A stretch of DNA of 64,000 nucleotides from assembly GCA_017452945.1 (NCBI GenBank), contig JAFTLD010000019.1, positions 1 through 64,000 on the forward strand. Reading direction: 5' to 3'. Source of the DNA: Clostridia bacterium (GTDB taxonomy: Bacteria; Bacillota_A; Clostridia; Oscillospirales; CAG-272). A program made the position numbers and the translations under genes. The notes under the pieces were generated by a model. It saw only the letters and a program-made list of their open reading frames with translations. It was not told the DNA's origin and did no database searches. Positions 1 to 8,702 of this stretch are shown here, one piece after another. Numbering within the stretch: the first letter of the stretch is position 1; each line of letters starts with the position of its first letter.

Positions 1-147
1 GAATTCTCTGAAAGCATGGCAAGTGTATTGCACCCCTTGGTCACTATGGAACATCAAACTTTTGGGTTCACCACGCCATCGAAAAGCCTTCGAGAAAGTT
101 TCAATGGTGAGCATCGTATCAATACGATCCGACACAGCGTACGTTAA
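1..147 (+). CDS. possible 3' fragment of an unknown gene
   Basis: The first forward frame is open from base 1 to a TAA at 145-147, giving 48 residues ending in GEHRINTIRHSVR. The composition looks protein-like but I recognise no family, and an open run of this length can arise by chance. If real, its 5' part lies outside the window. The SUKH-like gene starts 11 bases downstream. Confidence 0.25.
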   Translation, partial: EFSESMASVLHPLVTMEHQTFGFTTPSKSLRESFNGEHRINTIRHSVR

Positions 148-158
148 GTCCCACGGTT

Positions 159-653
159 ATGCCGGACAGACCCGTTGCAAGCTGCTTGCAGAAAAGCATA
201 GCAGAATACGAAAAGTTAAAAAACACAGAACGCCCTCTTCGCTTGATCTCCGAAAAGGATGCCTTGAAGCTTTTGAGGCTTGCAAAGAAAGAGAGAAAAG
301 AAGATTTCAAGAAAGCTTTACCCAAAGCCAAATCTATCGATATTGAAGAGATAAGCTATGCACCTGTTTTGCCGTATTATTTGATTGCGAATGGCGGTTA
401 TCTTTCCGATGAATATGAATTTCTCCCTATCGATATGGCCATCAAGGAAAACGATTTATTTGCCGAAGAGCTGCTTGCCGAAGAATTGCTCGAAACCAAG
501 CCGGACGGCATTGTGATCGCAAAATGCCCTGATGGAGATAAGGTGTTGCTTTGTAAGGATGGCAAGGTCATACGATTCAGTCACGAAGCACCCGTTGCAA
601 CTGAAGAATGGGGCAGTTTGGCTCAATTTGTCGCTGACGCGATTAACGAATAA
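159..653 (+). CDS. SUKH (SMI1/KNR4)-like protein
   Basis: This encodes 164 residues. The N-terminal half is a charged helical region rich in Lys and Glu. The C-terminal half has alternating hydrophobic strands and reads DGIVIAKCPDGDKVLLCKDG followed by an EEWGSLAQFVADAI helix, the layout of SUKH proteins. That superfamily includes many immunity proteins of polymorphic toxins. No toxin gene is visible beside it, but only 158 bases lie upstream. The ATG at 159 lacks a strong ribosome site, so the true start is uncertain. The assignment rests on the overall pattern only; SUKH proteins have no catalytic residues to check. Confidence 0.5.
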   Translation: MPDRPVASCLQKSIAEYEKLKNTERPLRLISEKDALKLLRLAKKERKEDFKKALPKAKSIDIEEISYAPVLPYYLIANGGYLSDEYEFLPIDMAIKENDLFAEELLAEELLETKPDGIVIAKCPDGDKVLLCKDGKVIRFSHEAPVATEEWGSLAQFVADAINE

Positions 654-661
654 TTGATGCC

Positions 662-792
662 ATAAATACACGCCTGCGGCGTGATTTGGGACGCGGCATG
701 CGCACCAAAACCGTGGACGGATTCGAACCGGTGAAACGGTTAAAATGTTTGCAGAGTTGTGGTATAATGTAGAAAAGAGAGGCGGTGAAGGC
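662..792 (+). promoter_or_regulatory. promoter cassette copy 1 (upstream of HEAT gene)
   Basis: A -35 TTAAAA (740-745) and a -10 TATAAT (763-768) are spaced 17 bp, followed by a GGCGGTGAA ribosome site before the GTG at 793. From GAAACGGTT through TATAAT to GGCGGTGAA it aligns with the segments before the genes at 57276 (-) and 58026 (-). Further upstream, GGCGTGATTTGG plus GACGCG is shared with the 58.09 kb copy. Confidence 0.75.
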
Positions 793-1947
793 GTGAAAAA
801 AGAAATATTGAATGGTACTCGTATCCCTTACGAGCTTTCCGTGGAAGAACTGAGCAAGATGTTATCTTCCCCGAATATGAAGGATTTTTCTCTTGCGTGC
901 GAAGCCTTATCCTACAAAAATGACGTTGCTGCGTACGAGGCTATGAAATCCTATATAAACGACAAGGATAAATACCGCAGACTGTACATCTTAAAAACGA
1001 TTTTCCGTCATCCCCGAGCCGTTGAGCTGGTCGGATTTCTTGAAAGCGCAATCACCTCCGAGGATGATTTGTTTGTGGAAAACGGACTGCTTGTGATATC
1101 CGAGTATCAAATTAAAGTTCCCGATCCATTGTTGCTCTCGGTGATTGACAAGCATTTGCCAAAACTCTACACGGCTATACGCTCATTAACCACGCTTGAA
1201 ATCAGCCAAGAAAACTATGCAAAGCTGACAACGCTTTTTTCAAAAGCGGAACAATGCTCTCAAAAAGAATTTATCGGTGAAATACTCGCTAACAAATATC
1301 TCCCCTCTAAATCAAATGAATTATTCGAATTATTCGGTCGCGATCAATTTGCCGGGATCAGACTGCTTGCAGTGAAAATAGCAAAAGAATACGGATATAA
1401 TCTTTCAGCTTTCCTGTCCGATATCGACGGTCACGTTCGCAAGCTGGCCTCAAAGTCTCTTGGAAACTTATCATTTCTTGCAGACTACCTTTCAAAGTAT
1501 CGCATTGACATTTCCGATGATCTGGAATCCGCAATAATCTATAACCCCAATAGCCAAGACCACCTGTACGTTGAATACGACAAGGCAGATGAGACCTCAC
1601 CCTATGTGCTTGCATTTTCATTTCAGCACGTTCATTTGCCCGACATGGAAAGTGCCAAGGAATGGATAGATGCCGTCACAAGTGAAGAGATTTTTTCAAT
1701 TGAGTATTTCTGCGGTGAACACCGTCGGTTTGGCGGACAGATCAGCGCGCAAAAGCTGAGCCATTTATCATATGATGATTTAGAACAGGATACCGGCTAT
1801 TACGGTATAACCAAACTATTTCAAATAGTCGATCATTTCAAGATCAGAGGCTGGAGCAAGAAAAACGATTTTGACGGATATTTTGTAAAAAAAGACAACG
1901 CCATTCAAATAGATAAAAGATTCAATGACAAAAAATCGGATCGGTAA
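793..1947 (+). CDS. HEAT-repeat-like protein
   Basis: From the GTG at 793 this encodes 384 residues. An ATG at 745 is in frame but lies upstream of the -10 TATAAT at 763-768, so it cannot be on the transcript; GGCGGTGAA just before 793 fits a ribosome site. The first two thirds consist of paired amphipathic helices of HEAT/armadillo type, such as DFSLACEALSYKNDVAAYEA and DGHVRKLASKSLGNLSFLAD. The C-terminal 120 residues are a different, more acidic domain without a recognised motif. No signal peptide or membrane segment is seen. The role is unknown; such scaffolds usually bind proteins. It ends 18 bases before the SGNH gene, so both may share a transcript. Confidence 0.6.
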   Translation: MKKEILNGTRIPYELSVEELSKMLSSPNMKDFSLACEALSYKNDVAAYEAMKSYINDKDKYRRLYILKTIFRHPRAVELVGFLESAITSEDDLFVENGLLVISEYQIKVPDPLLLSVIDKHLPKLYTAIRSLTTLEISQENYAKLTTLFSKAEQCSQKEFIGEILANKYLPSKSNELFELFGRDQFAGIRLLAVKIAKEYGYNLSAFLSDIDGHVRKLASKSLGNLSFLADYLSKYRIDISDDLESAIIYNPNSQDHLYVEYDKADETSPYVLAFSFQHVHLPDMESAKEWIDAVTSEEIFSIEYFCGEHRRFGGQISAQKLSHLSYDDLEQDTGYYGITKLFQIVDHFKIRGWSKKNDFDGYFVKKDNAIQIDKRFNDKKSDR

Positions 1948-1965
1948 CGCCAAAGGAGGAACGGA

Positions 1966-2664
1966 ATGCGCACGCACAGCAATTATCAAAACAAGCTATT
2001 TTCGGTTCTCGGTGACTCCATAAGTACGCTTTGGGGCTACAGCGTCCCCGATTACGCTGCTTATTACGATCTTTCGAACGCGCTGGCAGCGGATATCCTT
2101 TCCAAGGCGGACACTTGGTGGGGAGATGTCATAGAGTACCTTGGCGCAGAGCTTTTGGTCAACAATTCCTTTGGCGGCAGCACTGTCTGCTGGGATCCTC
2201 GCTATGAGATCCCCTCCCACGGCTGCAGCGACGAGCGCACCTCGGCACTTGACCAAGACGGCAGATTGCCCGACGTCATTATGGTCTTTATCGGCCTCAA
2301 CGATTGGGGCCGAGGTAAAGCAGTTTGGGCAAAGCAGGATGATTTTGAAGATCTGTCGGTTTTTTCCGTGGCTTACAGCCGCATGCTGAATAAATTGGCA
2401 AGCAATTACCCGGGCGCAGAGCTGTGGTGCTTCACCTTCCCCGTCAGCACGTGCACACGAAACCCGGAATTTTCCTTTCCCTATTGCCGCGGCGGAATAC
2501 ATATTGAGGAATACTGCAAAGCCATACGCACCTGTGCTCAAAAAAGCGGATGCCGCGTGATTGACCTGTACGATCCCGCTAACCCTTATGACACGGTGGA
2601 TAACTATCATCCGAACAAAGAAGGCATGAAAACGATCGCATCAGCGATACTTGAACAACTGTAA
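1966..2664 (+). CDS. SGNH/GDSL-family hydrolase
   Basis: The 232-residue product begins block I with FSVLGDSIS, placing the nucleophile at about Ser18. It has GLNDWG as block III around residue 110 and ends with DNYHPNKEG, the block V Asp-x-x-His pair. All catalytic blocks are therefore present. The family hydrolyses esters, commonly acyl or acetyl groups on lipids or glycans; the substrate cannot be told here. There is no signal peptide, so it should be cytoplasmic. AAAGGAGG precedes the ATG. The tatD gene starts 20 bases downstream, suggesting co-transcription. Confidence 0.85.
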   Translation: MRTHSNYQNKLFSVLGDSISTLWGYSVPDYAAYYDLSNALAADILSKADTWWGDVIEYLGAELLVNNSFGGSTVCWDPRYEIPSHGCSDERTSALDQDGRLPDVIMVFIGLNDWGRGKAVWAKQDDFEDLSVFSVAYSRMLNKLASNYPGAELWCFTFPVSTCTRNPEFSFPYCRGGIHIEEYCKAIRTCAQKSGCRVIDLYDPANPYDTVDNYHPNKEGMKTIASAILEQL

Positions 2665-2684
2665 CAGGAGGAATACGGACATAT

Positions 2685-3554
2685 ATGATTATAGATTCAC
2701 ACGCACATTACGCACACGAACGCTTTGCCGGGGAATTTCCCTATCTTTGCAAACGGGACGGTGCTTATGCCGTAGCGCACGGCACGCCGGAAACGCTGCT
2801 CTGCGAAATGCAACAAAACGGCATTGTCGGAACCATTGAAGCCTCGATCGGCTATGAGGATCTGGACGGACAGATGGCGCTGGGCGCAACCCTGCAGCCT
2901 TACATGCGCACGACCGTGGGCGTACATCCCACAAGATGCATCCATACCGATTGGAAAAATCGCAAAAAGCTGCGCGGATACGTGCAAAGCAATCACCCCG
3001 TTGCCATTGGCGAAACCGGCCTTGACTATCACCATCCGCGCAAGGAGCAGCGCAGATTGCGCCAGAAGATGTGGTTTCGCTATCAGTTAAAGCTGGCCGA
3101 CGAGTTGGCACTTCCCTTGGTCTTGCACATCCGCAAGGCGGATGCCGACGCGCTCAGAATTCTCAAAGCAAACCGCAAGCGTCTTCACGGAGGTGTGGTA
3201 CACTGCTTTACGGGGGATGCGGAGCTGGCAAACCAATATATCGCGCTTGGCCTTTGCATCGGCATTGGCGGCAAGCTGCTTTGGGACAATGAGGAGGGAC
3301 GCGAGATCTGCGAGGCGGTCAAGAGCATTCCGCTCTCGTCCATTTTAGTGGAAACAGACGCACCCTTTGTGCTGCCCGACACGGGCGACCTGCAATGCAG
3401 CAAAAATCAGCGCAGAAGGCTGTGCAATTCTTCCCTGATCCTGCCCGACGTCATTCGCAAGATTGCCGAGCTGCGGGGGGAGGCGTATGAAACGGTCGAA
3501 AGCGCAATATATCAGAACACCCTGCGCCTGTTCCGATTGACTGACCCGAACTGA
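2685..3554 (+). CDS. TatD-family metal-dependent hydrolase
   Basis: The 289-residue product opens with DSHAHYAHE, giving the His6-x-His8 metal ligands. It then has GETGLDYHH (the bridging Glu), LHIRK, VHCFTG and VETDAPF, which are the remaining ligands of the TatD TIM barrel. TatD enzymes are Mg-dependent 3'-5' exonucleases or deoxyribonucleases linked to DNA repair. Length is close to the usual 255-270 with a slightly longer middle. AACAGGAGG precedes the ATG. It sits between the SGNH hydrolase and a membrane protein in one direction. Confidence 0.9.
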   Translation: MIIDSHAHYAHERFAGEFPYLCKRDGAYAVAHGTPETLLCEMQQNGIVGTIEASIGYEDLDGQMALGATLQPYMRTTVGVHPTRCIHTDWKNRKKLRGYVQSNHPVAIGETGLDYHHPRKEQRRLRQKMWFRYQLKLADELALPLVLHIRKADADALRILKANRKRLHGGVVHCFTGDAELANQYIALGLCIGIGGKLLWDNEEGREICEAVKSIPLSSILVETDAPFVLPDTGDLQCSKNQRRRLCNSSLILPDVIRKIAELRGEAYETVESAIYQNTLRLFRLTDPN

Positions 3555-3591
3555 ACGACAACGCGAAAAAAACAAGAAAGGCAATAAACGT

Positions 3592-4664
3592 ATGGATATC
3601 TGGGCCAAGATTTTAAGCTCTGCACTTATTCCCGTGGTGGTGGGAGTGGTGCTTGCGCTGATGCGATTTCACGGGGATACCCCCCGAGGGCTTGTGCGCT
3701 ACGGCAAATTCATGGGAATCATTTCCACGGTTCTGCTGGCACTTATGGCCGGCTTTGCCCTGCTCTGCGCATTCGCAGGCAAGCGTTGGGATCTTTCGCT
3801 GCTGTTTTTTGCAAATTCCCTGATTCCCGCCGCGCTGCTGTTGGCTTACTTCAATTTCAGAATCCGCTACGATGATCAGGGCTTTGAGATCAGGGGCATG
3901 CTTGGCGTGACGCGCAGATACACGTACGATCAGATCACGGGCATCAAGCATGGTGCGCAGGATGCAACGCTGCGCATGGCCAAACGCCGCGTCAGCGTGG
4001 ATGATTTTATGCTCGGCAGTCGGGAATTTATCGCGCACGCGCAAAAGCAATACAAAAAGCAGGCAAAAGGTGAAACGATTCCGCCCATCAAGCCGCGGAT
4101 CGATCCGTTTGGCGGACACGTGCGCGAGCCGGGGCTGTACGTATTCCTGATCATTCTTTTGGAGATTTTGGGGATCGGTATGTTCCTCTTCAGCATTTTT
4201 ACACCTTCCTGCCCCCGACCGATCCGGAAAAAGCCGCCCAAGAGGAGGTTTGCTTTGTTTCCTGCCAAACAGAGGATAAGGATCTTGTGCTTTACACCGA
4301 GGACGGTCTGCTATACAAGATCGACGACGCGGGCGACCGCTTTGACGCCCAAAGCATCCGCGAGATCTGCGACGCGCACACGACCGTGACGGTGCGATAC
4401 AAGCAATTCAACGCCTCTGAAAAGGACGGAGGCCCGTACCGTAGCGTTCTGACCATATCAGACGGACAAGACGAGATCTTTGGCTTTGATCAATACGCAG
4501 AGCTGCACAAAAAGGCCAATCTGATATCCATTCCCATAACGCTTGGGCTGTGGCTGTTTTGCACGTTTTATGCTGTCGGCATATTGGTCGTCGGGCGCAA
4601 TCCGCACAAGTACAAGCACCGGATCGTTCGTTTCTTTTTTAACGAAGCACATATTGAATACTAA
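3592..4664 (+). pseudogene. membrane protein with internal frameshift
   Basis: Two overlapping frames form one coherent protein. The first (from the ATG at 3592) has three membrane segments near residues 5-25, 40-62 and 67-88, a soluble PH-like segment, then a fourth membrane segment ending in LFSIF near 4196. The natural continuation (YTFLPPTDPEK, then VLYTEDGLLYKIDD and a last membrane segment ending by NPHKYKH) lies in the -1 frame. One extra T in the T5 run at about 4196-4200 restores a product of about 357 residues. Without it the first frame runs into low-complexity Arg/Pro residues to 4389. Options are a sequencing or assembly error, a disabling mutation, or -1 slippage on UUU. Function is unknown. 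Confidence 0.65.
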
Positions 4665-4713
4665 GAACGATTTATAGGAAAAAGGCTGTCCCGATGGGGC
4701 TACGCAATTAGTG

Positions 4714-4762
4714 AAAAAACAGCAGGAATTTGTTCAAGAATGAGCAAGTTCCTGCTGTTTTT
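4714..4762 (+). terminator. intrinsic terminator
   Basis: AAAAACAGCAGGAA pairs with TTCCTGCTGTTTTT around a 20-nt loop, ending in T5. It follows the frameshifted membrane gene. Confidence 0.8.
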
Positions 4763-4775
4763 GTTAGCATATAGC

Positions 4776-5091
4776 GGTGAAGGAGCGTCCGTGTGGCAAC
4801 CCCCACCACCGCAACCGCGTCGAGCATTCCGCGGATGCTCCGCGAAATTCTCTTCCGCTGCGGTCCCCCTCCCACAGCGGGGAGGCTCATTGACGTGTCT
4901 GTTTTTGTCTGTTTGTCCGCTTTGGGAAGGCGATTTCATCCATTTTGCTCCTGTTTCTCGGTACGGTTGCCCGACACAAATCCTCCCTGCTGCGGGAGGT
5001 GAACCGCAGCGGAACGCAGTTGACCGAGGCACGAGGGAAACAAGTGACGCGGTTGCGGTGGTAGGGGTTCCCATACGGACGCTCTTTCACC
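4776..5091. mobile_element. MITE-like element, copy A
   Basis: The ends are inverted repeats of 46 bp (4776-4821 and 5046-5091) with about four mismatches, containing TGAAGGAGCGTCCGT and CCACCGCAACCGCG. The interior carries CCGCTGCGGTCCCCC and CGAGGCACGAG, both also found inside the copy at 17.2 kb. No plausible gene lies inside. A 12-bp inverted pair (AGCCCCATCGGG and its complement) flanks it at about 4690-4701 and 5159-5170. No clear target duplication was seen. Confidence 0.75.
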
Positions 5092-5103
5092 AAGAGCAGA
5101 ACG

Positions 5104-5131
5104 TGAAAAAGCCACCACGTATGTGATGGCT
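5104..5131 (-). terminator. intrinsic terminator of the 5195-6928 gene
   Basis: On the minus strand AGCCATCAC-ATAC-GTGGTGGCT is followed by TTTTT, about 65 bases past the stop codon. Confidence 0.75.
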
Positions 5132-5194
5132 AATTTCATTTATCTCCGCTATTTCCACAGCCCCATCGGGCCGCACATTCGGTTTATTGAAGTT

Positions 5195-6928
5195 TTAATC
5201 CTCCGCTTTCTTCCACGCGCGCACGATGCGGATATCGCCCTTTTGCCAGGTCATATCCAGCACGTCACCCGAGCGCACCAGCACGATCTGCTCGTTCTCC
5301 TCGGTAAACGCCACGCGATACACGTTGCCGTCCTCGCCCGTCAGGTATGCGTAGGTGACTCCGTCCAGCGTCAGGAATTGCACGTCTGCAACCGTCACGA
5401 TACCCTGCTCGATCTCGGCAGGATCCTGCGTGTCCACGCCCGCGCCCGCCAGCATTTTGAGATATGCCGACACCGCCTGTTGCTGCGTCTCACCGATCGC
5501 CACCATGGTATACTGGCGCACGTTGACCAGCGCGTACAGCTTGACAAGGCCGTTGTTGTCCTTGAGCACCATGATATAGGTCGGCACACCCGAAATATTG
5601 ACCAAGGACGGGAAGGACGCAACGTACTCCTTTTCCTGCACCTCGCCCTCGGCTGCGTGCATGGCCGAATGCTCCTCCGCACCGATGACGGGATAGTAAC
5701 GGTACTCGCCCGTACGTGCGTTGGACAGAATAAAGCCGATATTGGAGGCATCCGAGGTGACCGAGGTCACGCCCGTGAAGTACCACACGTCATCGTCGAA
5801 CATCAGATATCCGTAGTCGTCGGTGGTCTGCTTGCAGCCCTTGTTTCCGATGATGCTGTTGATAAAGCCGCCCGCATAAAGTCCCTGCCAGTCGTACTTC
5901 CGGCAAGCAAGCTCACCGTCAAATACCACATCCACCCATTGCGGCACGTCCTCGACCGCATACAGCGTGCTGGTGCCGTCCAGAGGGTTGAAAATGATCA
6001 GCTCCTCGACGTCATACGCACCGAACAGACCAACGCGAGGGGTATAGCAGGAAATGCAGTAATAGGGATTTCCCTGTTCGTCCACCTCAAAGCTGACGTC
6101 CTCCAGATCAAAGATCTTGGTGGGATAGTCAAAGCGCACCTTGCGCATCAGATCGTCCTCAAAATAGCCGCTTTGCGCGTAACGAATGCCGCTTTCGGCT
6201 TCATAATACTCCGCAGTATTGCCCAAGGTATCCACCATAATGTAGCCCGGAATGCCCTGTGCGCGGTTGCCGATCCACTTGAAAAAGCCGTCGTATTCCA
6301 GGTGCGTGATCTTGATGGGCTTTCCATGGTAGTTGATCTGCGTATAATCATCGCTGACCACGTATTGCGACACCACGCCCGCAAGCGCACCCAGCTTACG
6401 GTCACCCAGCATGCGCGCGGAGTTGGTATCCATGAGCGCAATGTTGGTGATCTCCTTGGTCTCGGGCATATCCTCTTCAAACACGCGCTCCTGTACCGTG
6501 ATCACGTCGGCATATGCCGTGGCATTGAACACCACCGAGGAGATCACCGCACCCACGAGCAGCACAAGCACGGGAACGGTCAGCAGCACGTAGGTGATGA
6601 TTGCAAACACGTTTTTTTGAAATATCGACCAAAACGAAGGCATCTTGGGCGCAGTTCCTCTGCGCTTGAGTACGATCAGATCGGAGATCGGATACGCTTT
6701 AAAGAACGTGGTGAACTGACCAAAGCGCAAGGAGCGCAGAGCCACGGCCAAGCAAATCGCGCCGAACAGCACAAAGCCCCAAAAGGAAGGACTGAATGCA
6801 TTGAGCGGCGGCAACAGGAAATAATAGTACGCACCGATCAGGGCAAGCGCCACAAGCAGGCGCAGAACGGTAAATATGACCGCATTCAGCTTATCGGGTG
6901 CGTTTTTTTGATCCGACTTCTTAGACAT
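5195..6928 (-). CDS. conserved membrane protein, unknown function
   Basis: This is a 577-residue protein with a Lys/Asp-rich N terminus and three membrane segments at about residues 18-38, 48-68 and 107-135. A large soluble region of about 440 residues follows, presumably outside the cell by topology. It is rich in Tyr, Val and Asp, for example GNTAEYYEAESGIRY, and looks like a beta-rich sensor or adhesion domain. I do not recognise the family. The gene has its own promoter (TTGACA, 17 bp, TATACT) and a GGGAGG ribosome site, and is monocistronic with a terminator behind it. Confidence 0.8.
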   Translation of the reverse strand: MSKKSDQKNAPDKLNAVIFTVLRLLVALALIGAYYYFLLPPLNAFSPSFWGFVLFGAICLAVALRSLRFGQFTTFFKAYPISDLIVLKRRGTAPKMPSFWSIFQKNVFAIITYVLLTVPVLVLLVGAVISSVVFNATAYADVITVQERVFEEDMPETKEITNIALMDTNSARMLGDRKLGALAGVVSQYVVSDDYTQINYHGKPIKITHLEYDGFFKWIGNRAQGIPGYIMVDTLGNTAEYYEAESGIRYAQSGYFEDDLMRKVRFDYPTKIFDLEDVSFEVDEQGNPYYCISCYTPRVGLFGAYDVEELIIFNPLDGTSTLYAVEDVPQWVDVVFDGELACRKYDWQGLYAGGFINSIIGNKGCKQTTDDYGYLMFDDDVWYFTGVTSVTSDASNIGFILSNARTGEYRYYPVIGAEEHSAMHAAEGEVQEKEYVASFPSLVNISGVPTYIMVLKDNNGLVKLYALVNVRQYTMVAIGETQQQAVSAYLKMLAGAGVDTQDPAEIEQGIVTVADVQFLTLDGVTYAYLTGEDGNVYRVAFTEENEQIVLVRSGDVLDMTWQKGDIRIVRAWKKAED

Positions 6929-6954
6929 AAGAAACCTCCCGTATGTTTTTTATC

Positions 6955-6983
6955 AGTATAGCATATTTTCCCCTGCTTGTCAA
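6955..6983 (-). promoter_or_regulatory. promoter of the 5195-6928 gene
   Basis: Reading the minus strand, TTGACA (6978-6983) and TATACT (6955-6960) are separated by 17 bp. Confidence 0.8.
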
Positions 6984-7018
6984 ATACATTAGAATAGATT
7001 TTGCATACGGAGGAAGCT

Positions 7019-7531
7019 ATGAAAAAAAGAGGACTTTCCAATATGATCTTGTGCTGCCTGCTGTGCTGTGCGCTGTGCTTTGCGGGCTGTGCGTCCAAGT
7101 CCCCTGCCCCCGACCGTGTGCTTTGCGCCCTGACAGATGCCGAAATCGGCTTACCGCCGGGGCAGATCTATCTTGCAGGCGCACAGCCCCATGAGGCCGC
7201 CTATCTTTCCGATGATATGATCTCCACCCTATACGGAAACGGAGAGCTGCCATGGCAGCTCTCCTTGGTGGAAGATTACGGAATATTTTTGAGCACAGCG
7301 CAGCACCCTTGCGAATTCGCAGCGTTTTTGTGCTATTCACGCAGCGATACCGATCTGGTAGCCGCCATGTGCCACGCACGGCTGGATCTGCTCCGTGCGC
7401 ATTACAAGGGCACGGAGTACGAGTTATACACGAACGAGGCGCGCGTGGCTGTGGCGGGCAGGTACGTGCTGCTGTTGATCAGCTCGGATGCCGATCACGC
7501 GCTTGACGTGGCAAGGCGGGTGATTGGATGA
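7019..7531 (+). CDS. lipoprotein, DUF4358-like
   Basis: The start is the ATG at 7019 with GGAGG eight bases upstream; an upstream in-frame TTG at 7001 is unlikely. The 170-residue product has a signal peptide with a long Leu/Cys-rich core and lipobox CFAGC, so it should be a membrane-anchored lipoprotein. The mature part has no catalytic motif. The final strand-helix YVLLLISSDADHALDVARRV resembles the end of DUF4358 lipoproteins found widely in clostridia, whose function is unknown. It ends 42 bases from the convergent spoVAC. Confidence 0.65.
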   Translation: MKKRGLSNMILCCLLCCALCFAGCASKSPAPDRVLCALTDAEIGLPPGQIYLAGAQPHEAAYLSDDMISTLYGNGELPWQLSLVEDYGIFLSTAQHPCEFAAFLCYSRSDTDLVAAMCHARLDLLRAHYKGTEYELYTNEARVAVAGRYVLLLISSDADHALDVARRVIG

Positions 7532-7573
7532 TTCGCGCCTTGCTCAAGGATGACAGAACGAGACCGGAATAGC

Positions 7574-8032
7574 TCATCCAAACAGCCTGATCACGTAATA
7601 GATCACGCCCCATACGGCACCGCTGAAAATCCCGTACAGCAGCACGGGTCCTGCGACCGTAAAGATCTTGGCGCCAACGCCAAGCACAAGCCCCTCCGAT
7701 TTGGCATCCAGCGCGGGAGAGACCACGGCATTGGCAAATCCCGTAATAGGTACCAGCGTGCCTGCTCCCGCATGCTTGGCGATATTATCGAACACGCCAA
7801 ACCCAGTGAGCAATACGGCAAGAGCGACCAGCGTGACCGATACCAGCGTTGCGCTGTTCTGCTCTTCCATACCGCACACGTCACCGTACAGAAAAAGCAA
7901 CAGCTGCGCCAATGCACAGATCCCCCCACCGATGCAAAAAGCCTTGACACAGTTTTTTGCCACCGGCGAATGGGGTGCGCGCGCCTGCGCATATTTTTGA
8001 TATTGTTCCTTATCCATATTCACAGATATCAC
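7574..8032 (-). CDS. spoVAC: stage V sporulation protein AC
   Basis: SpoVAC is an inner-membrane part of the SpoVA channel that moves Ca-dipicolinate into the forespore and out at germination. The product shows the family signatures KNCVKAF, LTGFGVFD, AGAGTLVPITGFAN and KSEGLVLGVGAKIF, with four or five membrane segments. I choose the GTG at 8032 (about 152 residues, the usual length) because AGAGAGGA sits just upstream; an ATG at 8017 is possible and the longest frame starts at 8086. The gene is alone: no spoVAD or spoVAE lies beside it, unlike the usual operon. Confidence 0.9.
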   Translation of the reverse strand: MISVNMDKEQYQKYAQARAPHSPVAKNCVKAFCIGGGICALAQLLLFLYGDVCGMEEQNSATLVSVTLVALAVLLTGFGVFDNIAKHAGAGTLVPITGFANAVVSPALDAKSEGLVLGVGAKIFTVAGPVLLYGIFSGAVWGVIYYVIRLFG

Positions 8033-8136
8033 CGATCCTCTCTCGCGAACGTCCGATACATCCGACACGTCGCGAACCTGATACACAAACAGTATGCAAA
8101 AGAAACCGCTGCAATATGCAACGGTTTCTTTTCCAT

Positions 8137-8592
8137 TTACAGGTATCTTTGCATTGTTTCTACGTTTTTCTGCTCAAAATCGATCATATCGCGGCAAAGA
8201 CGAAGCGCCTTTTCGGGGACTTGGCAATTCTCATTCTCGCGCAGAAGCTTGACCGATTCGGTAATATTCATATTACTGCCCTCGATTACCATCTCTGCCA
8301 GATGCGAGGTATCCGAATCCATCAAAGTATTGACCCCGATTCCCACCTTTGTGCCCATTTTCTGCCAGAAGCTTGCGTCCTTTGCCTGTTCCCCGCTCTC
8401 GCAAAGGTACTCTTCTGCGCGGCGCGCATAGCCCTCGTAGCCATCCAGCTGTGCGGTCAGGTCGCGACGCAAATTGCTGTCTGCGACTTTGGGCAACAGC
8501 GAAAGCAGTGCCTCCGCGCCCATTTTTGCGTTTTTATATATGCCCTCCAGCAAGGCGTTGGCCTTACCTATCTGATTGATTGTGCTTTGCAT
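8137..8592 (-). CDS. four-helix (DUF2383/ferritin-like?) protein
   Basis: The ATG at 8592 is preceded by GGAGG at good spacing, giving 151 residues. The protein is all helix with heptad-like Leu spacing: an N-terminal helix, a pair around LRRDLTAQLDGYEGYARRAEEY, and a C-terminal helix with LCRDMIDFEQKNVETMQRYL. This recalls DUF2383/PA2169-type ferritin-like bundles seen in spore formers. No clear di-iron ExxH pair is visible, so metal binding is not supported. It lies 104 bases upstream of spoVAC in the same direction. Confidence 0.5.
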   Translation of the reverse strand: MQSTINQIGKANALLEGIYKNAKMGAEALLSLLPKVADSNLRRDLTAQLDGYEGYARRAEEYLCESGEQAKDASFWQKMGTKVGIGVNTLMDSDTSHLAEMVIEGSNMNITESVKLLRENENCQVPEKALRLCRDMIDFEQKNVETMQRYL

Positions 8593-8702
8593 AGCATCCT
8601 CCAAAATAAAACATTGCAGGATCAGTATGCGCTGCAAACCGCTTTTTTATGTAAAAACGCGAAACAAAAAAACAATTTGCGCATCGGGCTGCTTTTTATG
8701 AT

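Noticed and set aside
4190..4205. Programmed -1 frameshift as the favoured explanation
   Set aside because: The site is not a canonical X XXY YYZ heptamer and no strong downstream stem or pseudoknot was noticed; kept only as an alternative.
5123..6961. Long plus-strand open frame of 612 codons
   Set aside because: It mirrors the minus-strand membrane protein, has a His/Arg-rich composition and no ribosome site; the minus-strand gene has promoter, ribosome site and terminator.
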